Assembly (NCBI GenBank): GCA_963821815.1 | Contig: CAWGFG010000006.1 | Coordinates: forward strand, 3,348,001 to 3,412,000 | Direction of reading: 5' to 3' | Origin: JASGTU01 sp963821815 | GTDB lineage: Bacteria; Chloroflexota; Anaerolineae; Caldilineales; Caldilineaceae | DNA length: 64,000 nucleotides | Part shown: positions 53,886-63,352 of the stretch, piece by piece | Layout: each line of letters opens with the position of its first letter | How positions within the stretch are numbered: position 1 is the first letter of the stretch | Translations under genes and position numbers: made by a program | Notes under the pieces: model-generated | Told to the model about the DNA's origin: nothing | Databases searched by the model: none | The model's input: the letters and a program-made list of their open reading frames with translations, nothing else

Positions 53886-54935
53886 ATGAGCACTCGGCAA
53901 CGCCGTATTATCGATCCGGTTGCGCTGGCGGAAGAGGTTCGTGCCGGCCAGCGATTGGCCCTTTCGCGCGCCATCAGCCATATTGAAAACGAAGGTCCGC
54001 ATGCACACTTGCTGCTGGCTAGTCTCTATCCGCATACCGGTCGAGCTCATATTATCGGCGTGACTGGCGCACCCGGAAGCGGCAAGTCTACGCTGGTGAC
54101 AGCGCTCACGCAGAGCTATCGTGCAGTTGGAAAAGCTGTTGCCGTGGTTGCTATCGACCCAACCAGTCCTTTCACCGGCGGTGCACTGCTGGGGGACCGC
54201 GTGCGGATGCACACGCTCAGCGGTGATGAGGGCGTCTTCATTCGCAGCATGGCCACGCGCGGCAGCCTGGGCGGGCTCAGCAAGACGACCGGTGACGTCG
54301 TCACGCTGCTGGATGCGGCGGGTTTTGACTGCATACTGGTGGAAACGGTCGGCGTGGGTCAGGCGGAAGTTGAAATCGCCAGCACCGCTCATACAACGCT
54401 AGTCGTCGAGGCGCCCGGTATGGGCGACGAAGTGCAGGCCATCAAGGCAGGCATCCTGGAGATCGGCGACGTGCTCGTCGTCAACAAGGCGGACCGACCG
54501 GGCACGAACCGGACCGTGCGCGCGCTGGAGATGATGCTGGAAATTGAGAACAAAAACGCCCGCTTAATTCGACATCATGGTCAGGTATTGCGCGTGGAGC
54601 ATGCCAACGCCGCAAATGGCTCCGATGCCCCCGCCACTAAGCGATGGGAGGTTACGGTCATGAAGACCGTCGCCGCCGACAACACAGGCGTCGAGGAACT
54701 GCGTATGCGCATTGACGCCCACATGCACTGGCTGCAGGACTCTGGCGAGATCGCGCTGCGAGAGCAGGTGCGGCTGGCCAATACGTTGGAGAACATCGTG
54801 CGTGCGGAGATCAACCGGCGCATTCAAGTGCGCATGCCAAGCGCCTTGCTGGATGAGTTGGTGCAACGCGTGCACCGGCGTGAACTGGACCCCTATACTG
54901 CGTCTGAGCAACTATTGGGCGACTTGTCATCGTGA
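53886..54935 (+). CDS. meaB: methylmalonyl-CoA mutase-associated GTPase MeaB
   Basis: 349 aa. G1 P-loop GVTGAPGSGKSTLVTAL, AIDPTSPFTGGALLGDRVRM, FIRSMATRGSLGGLSKTT, ETVGVGQAEVEI, and G4 VVNKADRPG are all intact for the G3E-family MeaB/ArgK. It loads and protects adenosylcobalamin on acyl-CoA mutases, using GTP. The C-terminal dimerisation arm (IQVRMPSALLDELVQRVHRRELDPYTASEQLL) is complete. Operon with the B12-binding subunit. Confidence 0.95.
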   Translation: MSTRQRRIIDPVALAEEVRAGQRLALSRAISHIENEGPHAHLLLASLYPHTGRAHIIGVTGAPGSGKSTLVTALTQSYRAVGKAVAVVAIDPTSPFTGGALLGDRVRMHTLSGDEGVFIRSMATRGSLGGLSKTTGDVVTLLDAAGFDCILVETVGVGQAEVEIASTAHTTLVVEAPGMGDEVQAIKAGILEIGDVLVVNKADRPGTNRTVRALEMMLEIENKNARLIRHHGQVLRVEHANAANGSDAPATKRWEVTVMKTVAADNTGVEELRMRIDAHMHWLQDSGEIALREQVRLANTLENIVRAEINRRIQVRMPSALLDELVQRVHRRELDPYTASEQLLGDLSS

Positions 54936-54953
54936 GCGCCATGCGCCTAGAGC

Positions 54954-55205
54954 CTATTGGTTGCGCTTAATGATAGAGACGTAGTAGAGCAACTGCAGCA
55001 CCGAGGTGACTGCAGCAGCCAAATAGGTGAGACCCGCAGCCGTTAGTACCTTGCGAGCGCCGCGGCGATCCTCCTGGCTGGTAAGCAGTCCGCGTGTGGT
55101 CACGGTCATTGCCGCCATGCTGTCCCTGCCGACAATTAATTCCGATAACCCCATCACCGCGCTAACGGTACGAGTTCCGCTGTAGAGCGCTGGACCTTTT
55201 TTCAT
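54954..55205 (-). pseudogene. C-terminal remnant of a YugP-type zinc metallopeptidase
   Basis: The frame ends with GLLTSQEDRRGARKVLTAAGLTYLAAAVTSVLQLLYYV, which resembles the last membrane segment and preceding RGARKVLxAAALTYVAAA motif of neutral zinc metallopeptidases of the YugP family (about 230 aa). Only about 60 such residues remain; the HExxH zinc site and the N-terminal membrane helices are missing, and nothing upstream restores them. A truncated relic, not a functional enzyme. Confidence 0.6.
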
Positions 55206-55411
55206 CCGTCCGAATCACTGCTATTATGCTAACGATTGTATTGATGTGCCAGTCGTCACTTTGGTTACAGGATCGCCAGTGGTCGGCCATTCCGATCTAG
55301 GCTCACGATCTGTCATAAATGTGCACCTATGTGCGGCGGCTGCGTCGATGCAAGAACGACACAAAGGAGTGCTCGTAGCAGCCTTCATTCAAGAAGGAAA
55401 GAGGTGATTTC

Positions 55412-56845
55412 GTGAACGAAATTCGATTCGGCACCGATGGTTGGCGCGGTCGCATGGCCGAGGATTATACGTTTCATAACGTGCGCCGTTGTACCCAGGG
55501 ATTTGCCAATGCGCTGAAGAGTCAAGGCAAGAGTGGAACCGTGGTTGTCGGTCACGATCGGCGCTTCCAAGGCGAGGATTTTGCTGCGGCGGCGGCAGAG
55601 GTGCTAGCTGGCAATGGCTATATTGTTTTGCTTACGCCACACGCCACGCCCACGCCGGTCATCAGCTATAGCGTCGTAGCCAACAACACATTGGGCGCCG
55701 TCAACATCACAGCCAGCCATAATCCCCCGCAAGACAATGGCTTCAAAGTGCGCGATGAAAATGGCGGCGCCATCCCGCCGGACGGACTCGCCGATATCGA
55801 ATCTCGTATTCCCGCAGCCGATGATCTGGACGCCATCAAGCGCATCCCTTTGCAACAGGCCATGGACCAGGGGCTCGTGCAATACTTCGATCCTAACTCT
55901 GCATATTTGGCGCATCTAGCAGAACTGATCGATGTCGAGCCCATTCGTCAGGCTGGCCTCAAAGTGGTGGTGGACAACATGTGGGGCAACGGTTCCGGCT
56001 GGCTCAGCATGATCCTCGGCGGTGGTGCGACGGAGATCATCGAGATTCACGCCGAGCGCAATCCGCTTTTTCCCAATATGCAGCGCCCGGAACCCATTCC
56101 GCCTAATGTTGACGCTGGTTTGGATGCCGGCAAACGATTGCACGCCGACTGTGTCTGCATCCTGGACGGCGACGCAGACCGGTGCGGGTTCGGTGACGAG
56201 GACGGACGGTTTGTCGATCAGCTGCGCGTTTTTGGGCTACTGGCCTATTACTTCCTGGAGGTTCGCGGCGACCGCGGCGCCATCGTAAAGACGCTCAGCA
56301 CTACGTCGATGCTGGACAAGCTGGGGAAGATATACGATGTACCGGTGGTGCAGACGGGCGTCGGATTCAAGTACGTGGCGCCGGCTATGATGGAGCACGA
56401 CGCCATGATTGGAGGCGAGGAGAGTGGCGGCTATGCGTTCCACGGCCATGTACCCGAGCGTGACGGCATTCTGGCCAATCTCTATCTGCTGGATTTGATG
56501 GTGCGTACGGGCAAGACGCCAACAGAGTTGCTGGATGTGCTCTTCGAGAAGGTCGGCGAGCACTTCTATGACCGCATCGACACGCGCCTTTCCAGCGAGG
56601 AGATGAAGGCGACCGCCAAGGAGAAGCTTGACAACGTCGCCATCGACGGTCTAAAACTGGGCGGGCACAAAGTACTCGAGAAGGTTACCACCGACGGCTA
56701 CAAGTTCGTCATGGATGACGGCGGGTGGCTGTTGGTGCGTTTTTCCGGCACCGAGCCGCTCATTCGCGTCTATACGGAAACGACCGATGAGAAGGCGGTG
56801 GAGCGGATTTTGCGGGACGGGCAGAAGCTTGCCGGAATCGCTTAG
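55412..56845 (+). CDS. phosphoglucomutase/phosphomannomutase family protein
   Basis: 477 aa with a GTG start at 55412 and AGAGGTGA upstream. Active-site phosphoserine loop NITASHNPPQDNG, metal loop ILDGDADRCGFGD, sugar-specificity loop GGEESGGYAFHGHVPERDG and phosphate-binding RFSGTEPLIRVYTE are all present. Interconverts hexose 1- and 6-phosphates in the cytosol. The sugar loop GEESGG is typical of glucose-type enzymes, but glucose versus mannose preference is not certain. Monocistronic. Confidence 0.94.
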   Translation: MNEIRFGTDGWRGRMAEDYTFHNVRRCTQGFANALKSQGKSGTVVVGHDRRFQGEDFAAAAAEVLAGNGYIVLLTPHATPTPVISYSVVANNTLGAVNITASHNPPQDNGFKVRDENGGAIPPDGLADIESRIPAADDLDAIKRIPLQQAMDQGLVQYFDPNSAYLAHLAELIDVEPIRQAGLKVVVDNMWGNGSGWLSMILGGGATEIIEIHAERNPLFPNMQRPEPIPPNVDAGLDAGKRLHADCVCILDGDADRCGFGDEDGRFVDQLRVFGLLAYYFLEVRGDRGAIVKTLSTTSMLDKLGKIYDVPVVQTGVGFKYVAPAMMEHDAMIGGEESGGYAFHGHVPERDGILANLYLLDLMVRTGKTPTELLDVLFEKVGEHFYDRIDTRLSSEEMKATAKEKLDNVAIDGLKLGGHKVLEKVTTDGYKFVMDDGGWLLVRFSGTEPLIRVYTETTDEKAVERILRDGQKLAGIA

Positions 56846-56986
56846 GCAAGTCCCGTTTCGCACAAAGACGCGGAGATAGGTCTGTGTTCGTGTAGTGCGG
56901 GCTACACAAATGGCCCATTCCAACCGAGTATAGTACAAAGTATTGTGAGCTTGTTCGTGTGGTACGTTAGCAGATATTCAGGGAGA

Positions 56987-57063
56987 TTTGTCATATTGAG
57001 TGAAGCGAAATATCTCGCATCTCGTGTACATCTATGACTCTTCACTTCGTTCAGAGTGACAAA
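56987..57063. repeat. TTTGTCA...TGACAAA intergenic inverted repeat
   Basis: Starts TTTGTCATATTGAGTGAAGC and ends CAGAGTGACAAA, with long imperfect inverted arms (TGAGtGAAGcGAA / TTCaCTTCgTTCA). Non-coding. Its sequence style is that of a dispersed intergenic repeat seen in many unrelated bacterial genomes; only one copy lies in this window. Confidence 0.55.
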
Positions 57064-57098
57064 ACGCGACTTTTAAGTAACCCTGGCAGAAAGTCTGG

Positions 57099-57935
57099 AT
57101 GACTGGACCTATGCAGTCGGATGCGTCAAGTTACGTGATCGATAGCCATTGCCACCTGGACCTGGAGCAGTTCGACGACGATCGAGACGAAGTGGTTGCA
57201 CGGGCGGAGGCAGAAGGCGTGCGTTACATCATCGATCCGGGCATTGATGTGGCGCACAGTCGCGCCGCCATTGCCCTAGCCGAACGCTATCCAGCAGTGT
57301 ATGCGACGGTGGGTGTGCATCCGAACCACGCTATCGACTACGAGCCAGCCATGCTGGACGAGATTCGAGAGTTGGCGAGCCATCCCAAGGTGGTCGCTAT
57401 CGGCGAGATCGGCCTGGACTTCTACTGGAAGGAAGTCCCGCCAGAGCAACAGAAGCGGTCTCTTCGCGACCACCTGGCGCTGGCTGCAGAACTAGGATTA
57501 CCGGTCATCATCCACAGCCGCGAATCCAATGAGGATGTCGCCGCAGAGATGCGCAATTGGGTGCAATCGGAGTCGTTTCGCACTTCGGCTTTGGCCAAGC
57601 GACCTTTCGCGGGCGTACTGCATTCGTTCAGCGGCGATGCGGCTTTGGCGGAAGAGGCATATGATTGGGGCTTCGTTCTCAGCCTAGGCGGGCCTGTCAC
57701 GTTCAAAAATGCGACGGACCTGCACACGCTTGTACCTCAGCTGCGCCTGGATCGACTGATGATCGAAACGGATGCGCCCTTCCTAACGCCGCATCCCTAC
57801 CGGGGCAAGCGCAATGAACCCAGTCGTGTACGGCTCGTGTGCCAGGGCCTGGCGAACTTGTTCGGCGTGGCAGAGGAAGAAGTCGCCGCCGTCACGTCGT
57901 CCGTTGCTGAGAAGTTCTATGCATTGGAGAGTTGA
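57099..57935 (+). CDS. TatD family metal-dependent hydrolase
   Basis: 278 aa. Metal-site pattern is complete: YVIDSHCHLDLEQF (HxH), GEIGLDFYW (Glu), VIIHSRES, GVLHSFSGD and IETDAPFLTPHPYRGKRNEPS (Asp). TatD enzymes are cytosolic 3'-5' exonucleases or D-aminoacyl-tRNA deacylase relatives. ATG 57099 or 57111 may be used. Its TGA is directly followed by the GTG of the polyprenyl synthase, first gene of a four-gene operon. Confidence 0.93.
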   Translation: MTGPMQSDASSYVIDSHCHLDLEQFDDDRDEVVARAEAEGVRYIIDPGIDVAHSRAAIALAERYPAVYATVGVHPNHAIDYEPAMLDEIRELASHPKVVAIGEIGLDFYWKEVPPEQQKRSLRDHLALAAELGLPVIIHSRESNEDVAAEMRNWVQSESFRTSALAKRPFAGVLHSFSGDAALAEEAYDWGFVLSLGGPVTFKNATDLHTLVPQLRLDRLMIETDAPFLTPHPYRGKRNEPSRVRLVCQGLANLFGVAEEEVAAVTSSVAEKFYALES

Positions 57936-59069
57936 GTGAGTTTGAAGTCTAGCGTCTCGTCTACGGAATCGTCGGCCTCCGAGACCGCTGCCAGTCGTAA
58001 GAAGCCTACAGCAAATATGGCCAAATCGTCGCAATCGTCTGCGCCAGCACAGCGCGATATCAACGAGATTCTCGAACCGGTGCGTCCTGGGTTGACGTTG
58101 GTGGAGGCGAAGATGAAGACGGTGGAGGCGGAGCTATTCACACCGTTGGCCAACGCTTTCGTCGACCTAATCGGCAGCGGCGGAAAGCGCCTGCGACCAG
58201 CCGTTGCACTGGCGGCAGTCAATCTACAACGCCCGAAACATTGTGTACCGATATGGAAAACCGACCAACGCGTGATCTCGCTGTCGGCGTCGGTGGAGAT
58301 GTTACACACGGCTACGCTGGTACACGACGACGTCATTGACGGCGCACTGCTGCGTCGCGGCGCTCCCACGCTCAATGCTCAGTGGAATCGCGGCGCCACC
58401 GTGTTAGCGGGCGACTTCATGTTCGCCCGTGCGGCCTACTTTTCCGCCGAAACGGGCAGTACTCGCGTCATCCAAATCTTCAGCGATACCCTGGGCATTA
58501 TCGTCAACGGCGAGCTGCGACAGTTGTGGGCGCGGCGTCAGTTTCACCAGAGCAGAGAAGAGTATTTTGAGCGCATCGAAGCCAAGACAGCCAGCCTCTT
58601 CCGCGCGGCAACCGAAGCAGCAGGTGTCCTTGCCGATATGGCCGAAGAGGACATTCAACACCTGCGCAAGTATGGCTATCATTTGGGCGTCGCATTTCAG
58701 ATCGTCGACGATATCCTCGACTTCACTGGCAGCCAGCGCACTCTGGGAAAACCGGCGGGCAGCGATTTGCTGCAAGGGACACTAACGCTCCCCTTCTTTC
58801 ACTACGCAGAGACGCTGCGCAACCCTGATGCGCTGCTAGACGAGTTGGACGAAGCGTATGACGAATCTAGCGAGGACGACGAGAGCTGGCGGCGTATGGT
58901 AGCTGATATTGTGGCGGATGTGAAGGGCAGCTCGGCCATTGACGAGGCACGCAGCGAGGCGATCGGCTACCTGAATGAAGCCAAGGCTTGCTTGGCGGAC
59001 TTCCCCTATGGCGTGTACAAGGCTACTCTCATTGAGCTGTGCGATTTTGTCGTGCAGCGCACAAACTGA
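57936..59069 (+). CDS. polyprenyl diphosphate synthase
   Basis: 377 aa with a GTG start at 57936, immediately after the tatD stop. A Ser/Ala-rich N-terminal extension of about 40 residues precedes the enzyme. LVHDDVIDGALLRRG carries the first DDxxD and QIVDDILDFTG the second; GSGGKRLRP binds the diphosphate. This head-to-tail trans-prenyltransferase makes quinone side chains or isoprenoid carriers. The first motif reads DDVID. Chain length is not predictable by eye. Overlaps the next ATG (TGATG). Confidence 0.92.
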   Translation: MSLKSSVSSTESSASETAASRKKPTANMAKSSQSSAPAQRDINEILEPVRPGLTLVEAKMKTVEAELFTPLANAFVDLIGSGGKRLRPAVALAAVNLQRPKHCVPIWKTDQRVISLSASVEMLHTATLVHDDVIDGALLRRGAPTLNAQWNRGATVLAGDFMFARAAYFSAETGSTRVIQIFSDTLGIIVNGELRQLWARRQFHQSREEYFERIEAKTASLFRAATEAAGVLADMAEEDIQHLRKYGYHLGVAFQIVDDILDFTGSQRTLGKPAGSDLLQGTLTLPFFHYAETLRNPDALLDELDEAYDESSEDDESWRRMVADIVADVKGSSAIDEARSEAIGYLNEAKACLADFPYGVYKATLIELCDFVVQRTN

Positions 59070-60214
59070 TGAACGCCGCCAAGCCCACGGTCCCTGACGG
59101 CGCAGTCCATAGCGCAGTCCATAGCGCATCCGACAGCGCATCCGACGGTGTCGGCGTCGACCTCTCCATTATCATCGTCAACTGGAACGTGTGGGATCTG
59201 TTGCGTTCCTGCATCCTTTCTATCGAACGGGCTAGTCGCGCATTGCCGGATGAGACAGCAGCACTCCGCGAGTTCGGTCCGCACGATCCACCGTCCACGC
59301 TGGAGTTGATCGTTGTGGACAATGCCAGCACTGATGCCACGGTGGACTTCCTGCTGGCACGCTTCCCATGGGTGCGCCTCATCGCCAACAAGCGCAATCT
59401 GGGTTTCACAGCGGGCAACAATCTCGGCTATGCCGCCAGCAACGGTCGCTTCGTCTTCTTCCTGAACCCGGATACGGAGGTCATAGCCGACGAGCTGGGC
59501 AACAATAGCCTATGGGACCTGTACTCGTCGCTAGCCGTCGCCGACGCCGATGAGCTTATCGCTCTGGTTGGGCCGCGGCTGCGCTACGGAGACGGCGTGT
59601 GGCAGAACAACCGTCGCACATTCCCGACCCGGCTGACAGGCTTCTTTGAGAGCACCAGGATCAGCAATACGCTGCCGTATAACCCTTGGATCCGCAAATA
59701 CTACATGGCCAACTGGGTTAGCGATGTGGGCCATGACGTGGACTGGATCGTGGGTGCAGCCATACTTGCCAGACGATCCGCACTGGAACAAGTGCTCCTA
59801 CCAATGGTTCAAGGTCCATTCGACGAGTCATTTTTCATGTACAGTGAAGAGATCGACCTCTGTCACCGATTGAAGAACGCAGGCTGGCGGATTGCCTATA
59901 GACCGCAGGCACTGATGATCCACTACGAAGGACGCAGCAGCGAGCAAGAAGTTGCAGTGCGGCACATCAATTTCAACAGCAGCAAGGTCCGCTACTATCA
60001 GAAATACTTCGGCAATAGATGGGCGTGGCTGCTGCGGCAGTACCTCCTGATGGAGTTTCGATATGGCCTGGTACTTGAGTGGCTCAAGTCGGTTCTTGGT
60101 CGCAAGAGAGAAATTCACCGCCAGCGCGTGACAGCCTTTCGCCACGTGCTAGCCAGCAAGCTGATGCCGCAAAGCGCCGCGTCGATGAAGTACCCCGGAA
60201 TGGATAATTCATGA
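59069..60214 (+). CDS. glycosyltransferase family 2
   Basis: 381 aa from ATG 59069, inside the previous stop. N-terminal tail has short tandem repeats (AVHSAVHSASDSASDG) encoded by a duplicated 12-base unit. GT-A core: LSIIIVNWNVWDLLRSCI, ELIVVDNASTDATVDFL, ANKRNLGFTAGNNLGYAAS, FFLNPDTEV (DxD-like) and GPFDESFFMYSEEIDLCHRLKNAGW. Rhamnosyl/galactofuranosyl-transferase-like. C-terminal amphipathic part suggests membrane association. Coupled to the polyprenyl synthase, so it may act on a polyprenyl-linked glycan. Confidence 0.92.
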   Translation: MNAAKPTVPDGAVHSAVHSASDSASDGVGVDLSIIIVNWNVWDLLRSCILSIERASRALPDETAALREFGPHDPPSTLELIVVDNASTDATVDFLLARFPWVRLIANKRNLGFTAGNNLGYAASNGRFVFFLNPDTEVIADELGNNSLWDLYSSLAVADADELIALVGPRLRYGDGVWQNNRRTFPTRLTGFFESTRISNTLPYNPWIRKYYMANWVSDVGHDVDWIVGAAILARRSALEQVLLPMVQGPFDESFFMYSEEIDLCHRLKNAGWRIAYRPQALMIHYEGRSSEQEVAVRHINFNSSKVRYYQKYFGNRWAWLLRQYLLMEFRYGLVLEWLKSVLGRKREIHRQRVTAFRHVLASKLMPQSAASMKYPGMDNS

Positions 60215-60861
60215 GTATCAGTAAGCTGAGTCTGCAGACTGCCATCGACGATGCCGAGTGGGCGCAGTTGCGGCAACGCTGGCCCTCTGCCGATTATGTC
60301 CACAGACAGCTTGAGGTGGACAGCCCCTTTTTGACCGGCAGACATCAGCAACTGTTCAGCGACCACCGTCGAGCAGAAATCTGCTATGTTGCCTATGAAA
60401 CCAGCCCAGATGAGGGTCTCCTATTGCATCTGAAGACCATCTATCCTTCGGATGCATACCGGCTGCCCACCGGCGGCGTCCAGCCAGGCGAGGCCGTTTG
60501 GGATACGCTGTTGCGGGAGATAACGGAGGAGACCGGGCTTACAGTTGGCGCGGAAGAGAACGAAGCGCATGTGCGCGACATGCTCGGCGTGCTGTCCTAC
60601 CAGTTCGTGCATGCGAGCCTGTCGCGCAGTTTTGAGTTCGCGACCTATTACTACCTGGTCGAATTCCCTGCCGGCGCTGAACTCATGCCCCAGGACGCAA
60701 GCGAGCGCATCAACGGCTGGCAGTGGCGCAGACCTGATGAGATGAGTGCCGTAGCGGAAACGCTAGACACCGTCGGCCAACGTACGCCCTACTGGGGAGA
60801 CTGGGGCCGTTTCCGTGCGCTAGGTCACCGCTACGTGTTCGAGCGCCTGGCAAAACACTAG
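60211..60861 (+). CDS. Nudix hydrolase
   Basis: 216 aa, ATGA overlap with the previous gene. The Nudix box is intact: GGVQPGEAVWDTLLREITEETGL. A YRLPTGG start of the fold and a long C-terminal helix region follow. Family enzymes hydrolyse nucleoside diphosphates linked to another moiety. Position at the end of a TatD - polyprenyl synthase - GT2 operon suggests nucleotide-sugar or isoprenyl diphosphate housekeeping, but the substrate is unknown. Confidence 0.92.
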   Translation: MSISKLSLQTAIDDAEWAQLRQRWPSADYVHRQLEVDSPFLTGRHQQLFSDHRRAEICYVAYETSPDEGLLLHLKTIYPSDAYRLPTGGVQPGEAVWDTLLREITEETGLTVGAEENEAHVRDMLGVLSYQFVHASLSRSFEFATYYYLVEFPAGAELMPQDASERINGWQWRRPDEMSAVAETLDTVGQRTPYWGDWGRFRALGHRYVFERLAKH

Positions 60862-60906
60862 CTATATACACTCTCGATCTCGCACACATACAGCAGAGAT
60901 ATGGGC

Positions 60907-62160
60907 CTAGCTCGGTTCCTCCGCCAGTTCCACATCAACGGTGAACTCACTGCCATCGCGCATAAGCTTGACCTGGATGACATCACCGACGCGGTAGTTG
61001 TCCTCGAGCAGCACTTCCAACTGTTCCAGCGAAGTCACGGGCTTGTCCCCCACAGCGACGAGAATGTCACCGCCCACGTAGACACGCTGGTTACCCACGA
61101 CTGATTCGTTTTGCGAGCCACGCACATCGGCGTTGGCTAGCGGCGATGTATCATACAACTGCACCAATAGGATGCCCTCAGTGGTGGGCAGCGTTAACAT
61201 CTCCGCCAGCCCAGGCGTGATGCCGTAGGCGTAGCGCACGCCTAGCCAGGGGTGGCGGTAACGGCCTAACGATAACAGGTCCGGCAACACACGACGAATG
61301 GTATCGACGGGCACCGCGAAACCGACGCCAGCACTGGCGCCTGTGGGGCTAAAGATGGCCGTGTTGATGCCGATGACGCGACCGCTACTGTCCATCAAGG
61401 GTCCGCCCGAGTTGCCTCGGTTAATTGCAGCGTCCGTTTGAATGATACCCGTGATTGTTCGGCCGTCCTGTCCTTGCAGTGTGCGTCCTAACGAACTGAT
61501 GACACCGGTGGTCATCGTTCGTCCAAATTGGCCGAACGGGTTGCCGATAACGATGGCGCGCTGGCCTACCATCAGGTTAGATGATGAGCCTAGCTCAACC
61601 GGTTGCAACAGGTCCGACGGCGCATCTACCTTTACGAGCGCAATATCATTGCGCGAATCCAGACCAACCACTGTTGCCGGATAGACGCTATCCTCGCCGA
61701 AGTTGACTTCGATGCGCTCAGCCCCGGAGACGACATGATAGTTGGTCAGAATATGGCCGTCCCTGTCCAGCACGAATCCGGAGCCGGAGCCTTCTTCCGG
61801 CACAACTTCATAGTAGAAATTGCGGCGCATTACACGGGTGGTGATGGTCACAACCGCCGGCGATACTTTTTCGTAGACATCGATAATTCGCCGCTCTTCT
61901 ATGTCGAGACCGGCTGCGTCGACGAGCGCCGCTTCTGAGACTTGCTCCGGATTCTGGGCGATTACAGACAAAGATTCAGGTGTTGGGACGGGTGTAAAGG
62001 TCGGCGGCGGAGTCGGCGTTGCCGGCTGCAGCACGCCTTGTGCTACGCGGTCAACTGTGGAGCACCCGATTCCCGTTGTCAGCAGCAACAATAGTACTGT
62101 GACGGCGATCATTCGTTGTCTGTGGCGTAGTGTTCGTGTACTTGGTTTGTAAGCATTCAT
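60907..62160 (-). CDS. HtrA/DegP-type serine protease lipoprotein with PDZ domain
   Basis: 417 aa. Lipobox TGIGC at about residue 33, then a TPTPPPTFTPVPTP linker, so it is a surface-anchored protease. Catalytic triad: LTNYHVVSGA (His), RNDIALVKV (Asp) and GNSGGPLMD (Ser). Other DegP loops: SGSGFVLDRDGHIL and GFAVPVDTIRRVLPDLL. One C-terminal PDZ-like domain (HPWLGVRYAYG..., DILVAVGDKPVTSLEQLEVLLEDN). Degrades misfolded exported proteins under stress. Monocistronic; AGGAGGGG lies in the leader. Confidence 0.93.
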   Translation of the reverse strand: MNAYKPSTRTLRHRQRMIAVTVLLLLLTTGIGCSTVDRVAQGVLQPATPTPPPTFTPVPTPESLSVIAQNPEQVSEAALVDAAGLDIEERRIIDVYEKVSPAVVTITTRVMRRNFYYEVVPEEGSGSGFVLDRDGHILTNYHVVSGAERIEVNFGEDSVYPATVVGLDSRNDIALVKVDAPSDLLQPVELGSSSNLMVGQRAIVIGNPFGQFGRTMTTGVISSLGRTLQGQDGRTITGIIQTDAAINRGNSGGPLMDSSGRVIGINTAIFSPTGASAGVGFAVPVDTIRRVLPDLLSLGRYRHPWLGVRYAYGITPGLAEMLTLPTTEGILLVQLYDTSPLANADVRGSQNESVVGNQRVYVGGDILVAVGDKPVTSLEQLEVLLEDNYRVGDVIQVKLMRDGSEFTVDVELAEEPS

Positions 62161-62402
62161 CTTCCTGTTTCCCCTCCTAATGACTGTACTGCGAGGATTT
62201 TAGCACAACGGCAGGCAAGTCTTCCAGGTTCCGATTAGGCTTCATGTAGAACATCTCGGCAGTCTGGATACTCTGGAGTACACAACTCAACAGGTCTCTC
62301 TGGAGACGCTTTCGTATTTGCGACAGCGTATATGGCCTGCCCCTGATGCAGTGATTAGGGTTTCGAAGCGGGGTTTACATGAATGGGTGCGATAGTTGCC
62401 GT

Positions 62403-63209
62403 CTAGCCATTTTCACTGGCGCGGAACTGGTTAAATATCTCATAGAGGACAACCGCCGTGGCGATGGAAAGATTGAGCGAGTCGCTGCTGCCCACCATAG
62501 GAATGCGCACAATGCTGTCGCAGAGCGCCTGCTCCTCTGGCGAGAGCCCATGTTGTTCGCTGCCCATGAAGAGCAGGAGAGGCTTACCGTATGAAACTGC
62601 CTGATAGTCCGCTGCCGCCGAATCCGATGTACCCACAACCTGACAGTGAAAGCGCTCCTTCCAGTGCGTAAGCTGCGCCAAATCTGCACGCACGACGCGC
62701 TGCCGGAAGAGCGCGCCCATGCTTGCGCGCACTGCCGCCGGACTGAAGGGGTCCGTCGTGTTGCCCAGCAGGATCACGCCTGTGCAGCCGACGGCATCGC
62801 AGGTTCGGAGAATGGCGCCTAAATTACCTGGATCCTGAACGCCGGAGAGAACTGTCCAAAACGCATCGGCGTCCAGCCGCACATCGTCCGCTGCCGTCCA
62901 GTTTTGATTGGCGACCAGGCCCAGTCCCTGCGGATGATCCTTTAGCGAGAAGCTCTGGAAGACATCGTCCGCGACCTCCACGCATGGCACGCCGTGCTGC
63001 TGTTGCTCTTGCACGAGTTGCTTAGCGAAATCACTGGTCAGCAGATTCGGCGCAACGACGATGCTATCGATAGCGGTTCCGGCTGCGACGGCTTCGGCGA
63101 CGATGCGGATTCCCTCCGCGTAGAACAGCCCGCTACGTTCCCGCTCCTTACGATTGTGCAGCGCCCGGATTTTCTTGACTGTGGCGTTGTTCCGGCTGGT
63201 GATGAGCAT
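62403..63209 (-). CDS. TrmH/SpoU family RNA 2'-O-methyltransferase
   Basis: 268 aa from ATG 63209; the frame is open to 63245. N-terminal RNA-binding part: ITSRNNATVKKIRALHNRKERERSGLFYAEGIRIVAEAV. SPOUT knot motifs: LSGVQDPGNLGAILRTCDAVG (I), LLLFMGSEQHGLSPEE (II) and IRIPMVGSSDSLNLSIATAVVLYE (III). It transfers a methyl group from SAM to the ribose 2'-O of rRNA or tRNA, with YsgA/RlmB-like layout. Motif III has SSDSLN where most have xxESLN. Confidence 0.93.
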   Translation of the reverse strand: MLITSRNNATVKKIRALHNRKERERSGLFYAEGIRIVAEAVAAGTAIDSIVVAPNLLTSDFAKQLVQEQQQHGVPCVEVADDVFQSFSLKDHPQGLGLVANQNWTAADDVRLDADAFWTVLSGVQDPGNLGAILRTCDAVGCTGVILLGNTTDPFSPAAVRASMGALFRQRVVRADLAQLTHWKERFHCQVVGTSDSAAADYQAVSYGKPLLLFMGSEQHGLSPEEQALCDSIVRIPMVGSSDSLNLSIATAVVLYEIFNQFRASENG

Positions 63210-63352
63210 TCGTGTTCGCTTTCTATGCGCGAGAAAAGTTGCCACTAGTATAGCGCAAATAGGGTGCGCTTGGCTGACTCGCCGCGAACCTAGTCTGCCT
63301 TTATGAAAACATTTACCCGTGTCCGGGGCAACGGCGATGGCTTTGAGAATTG

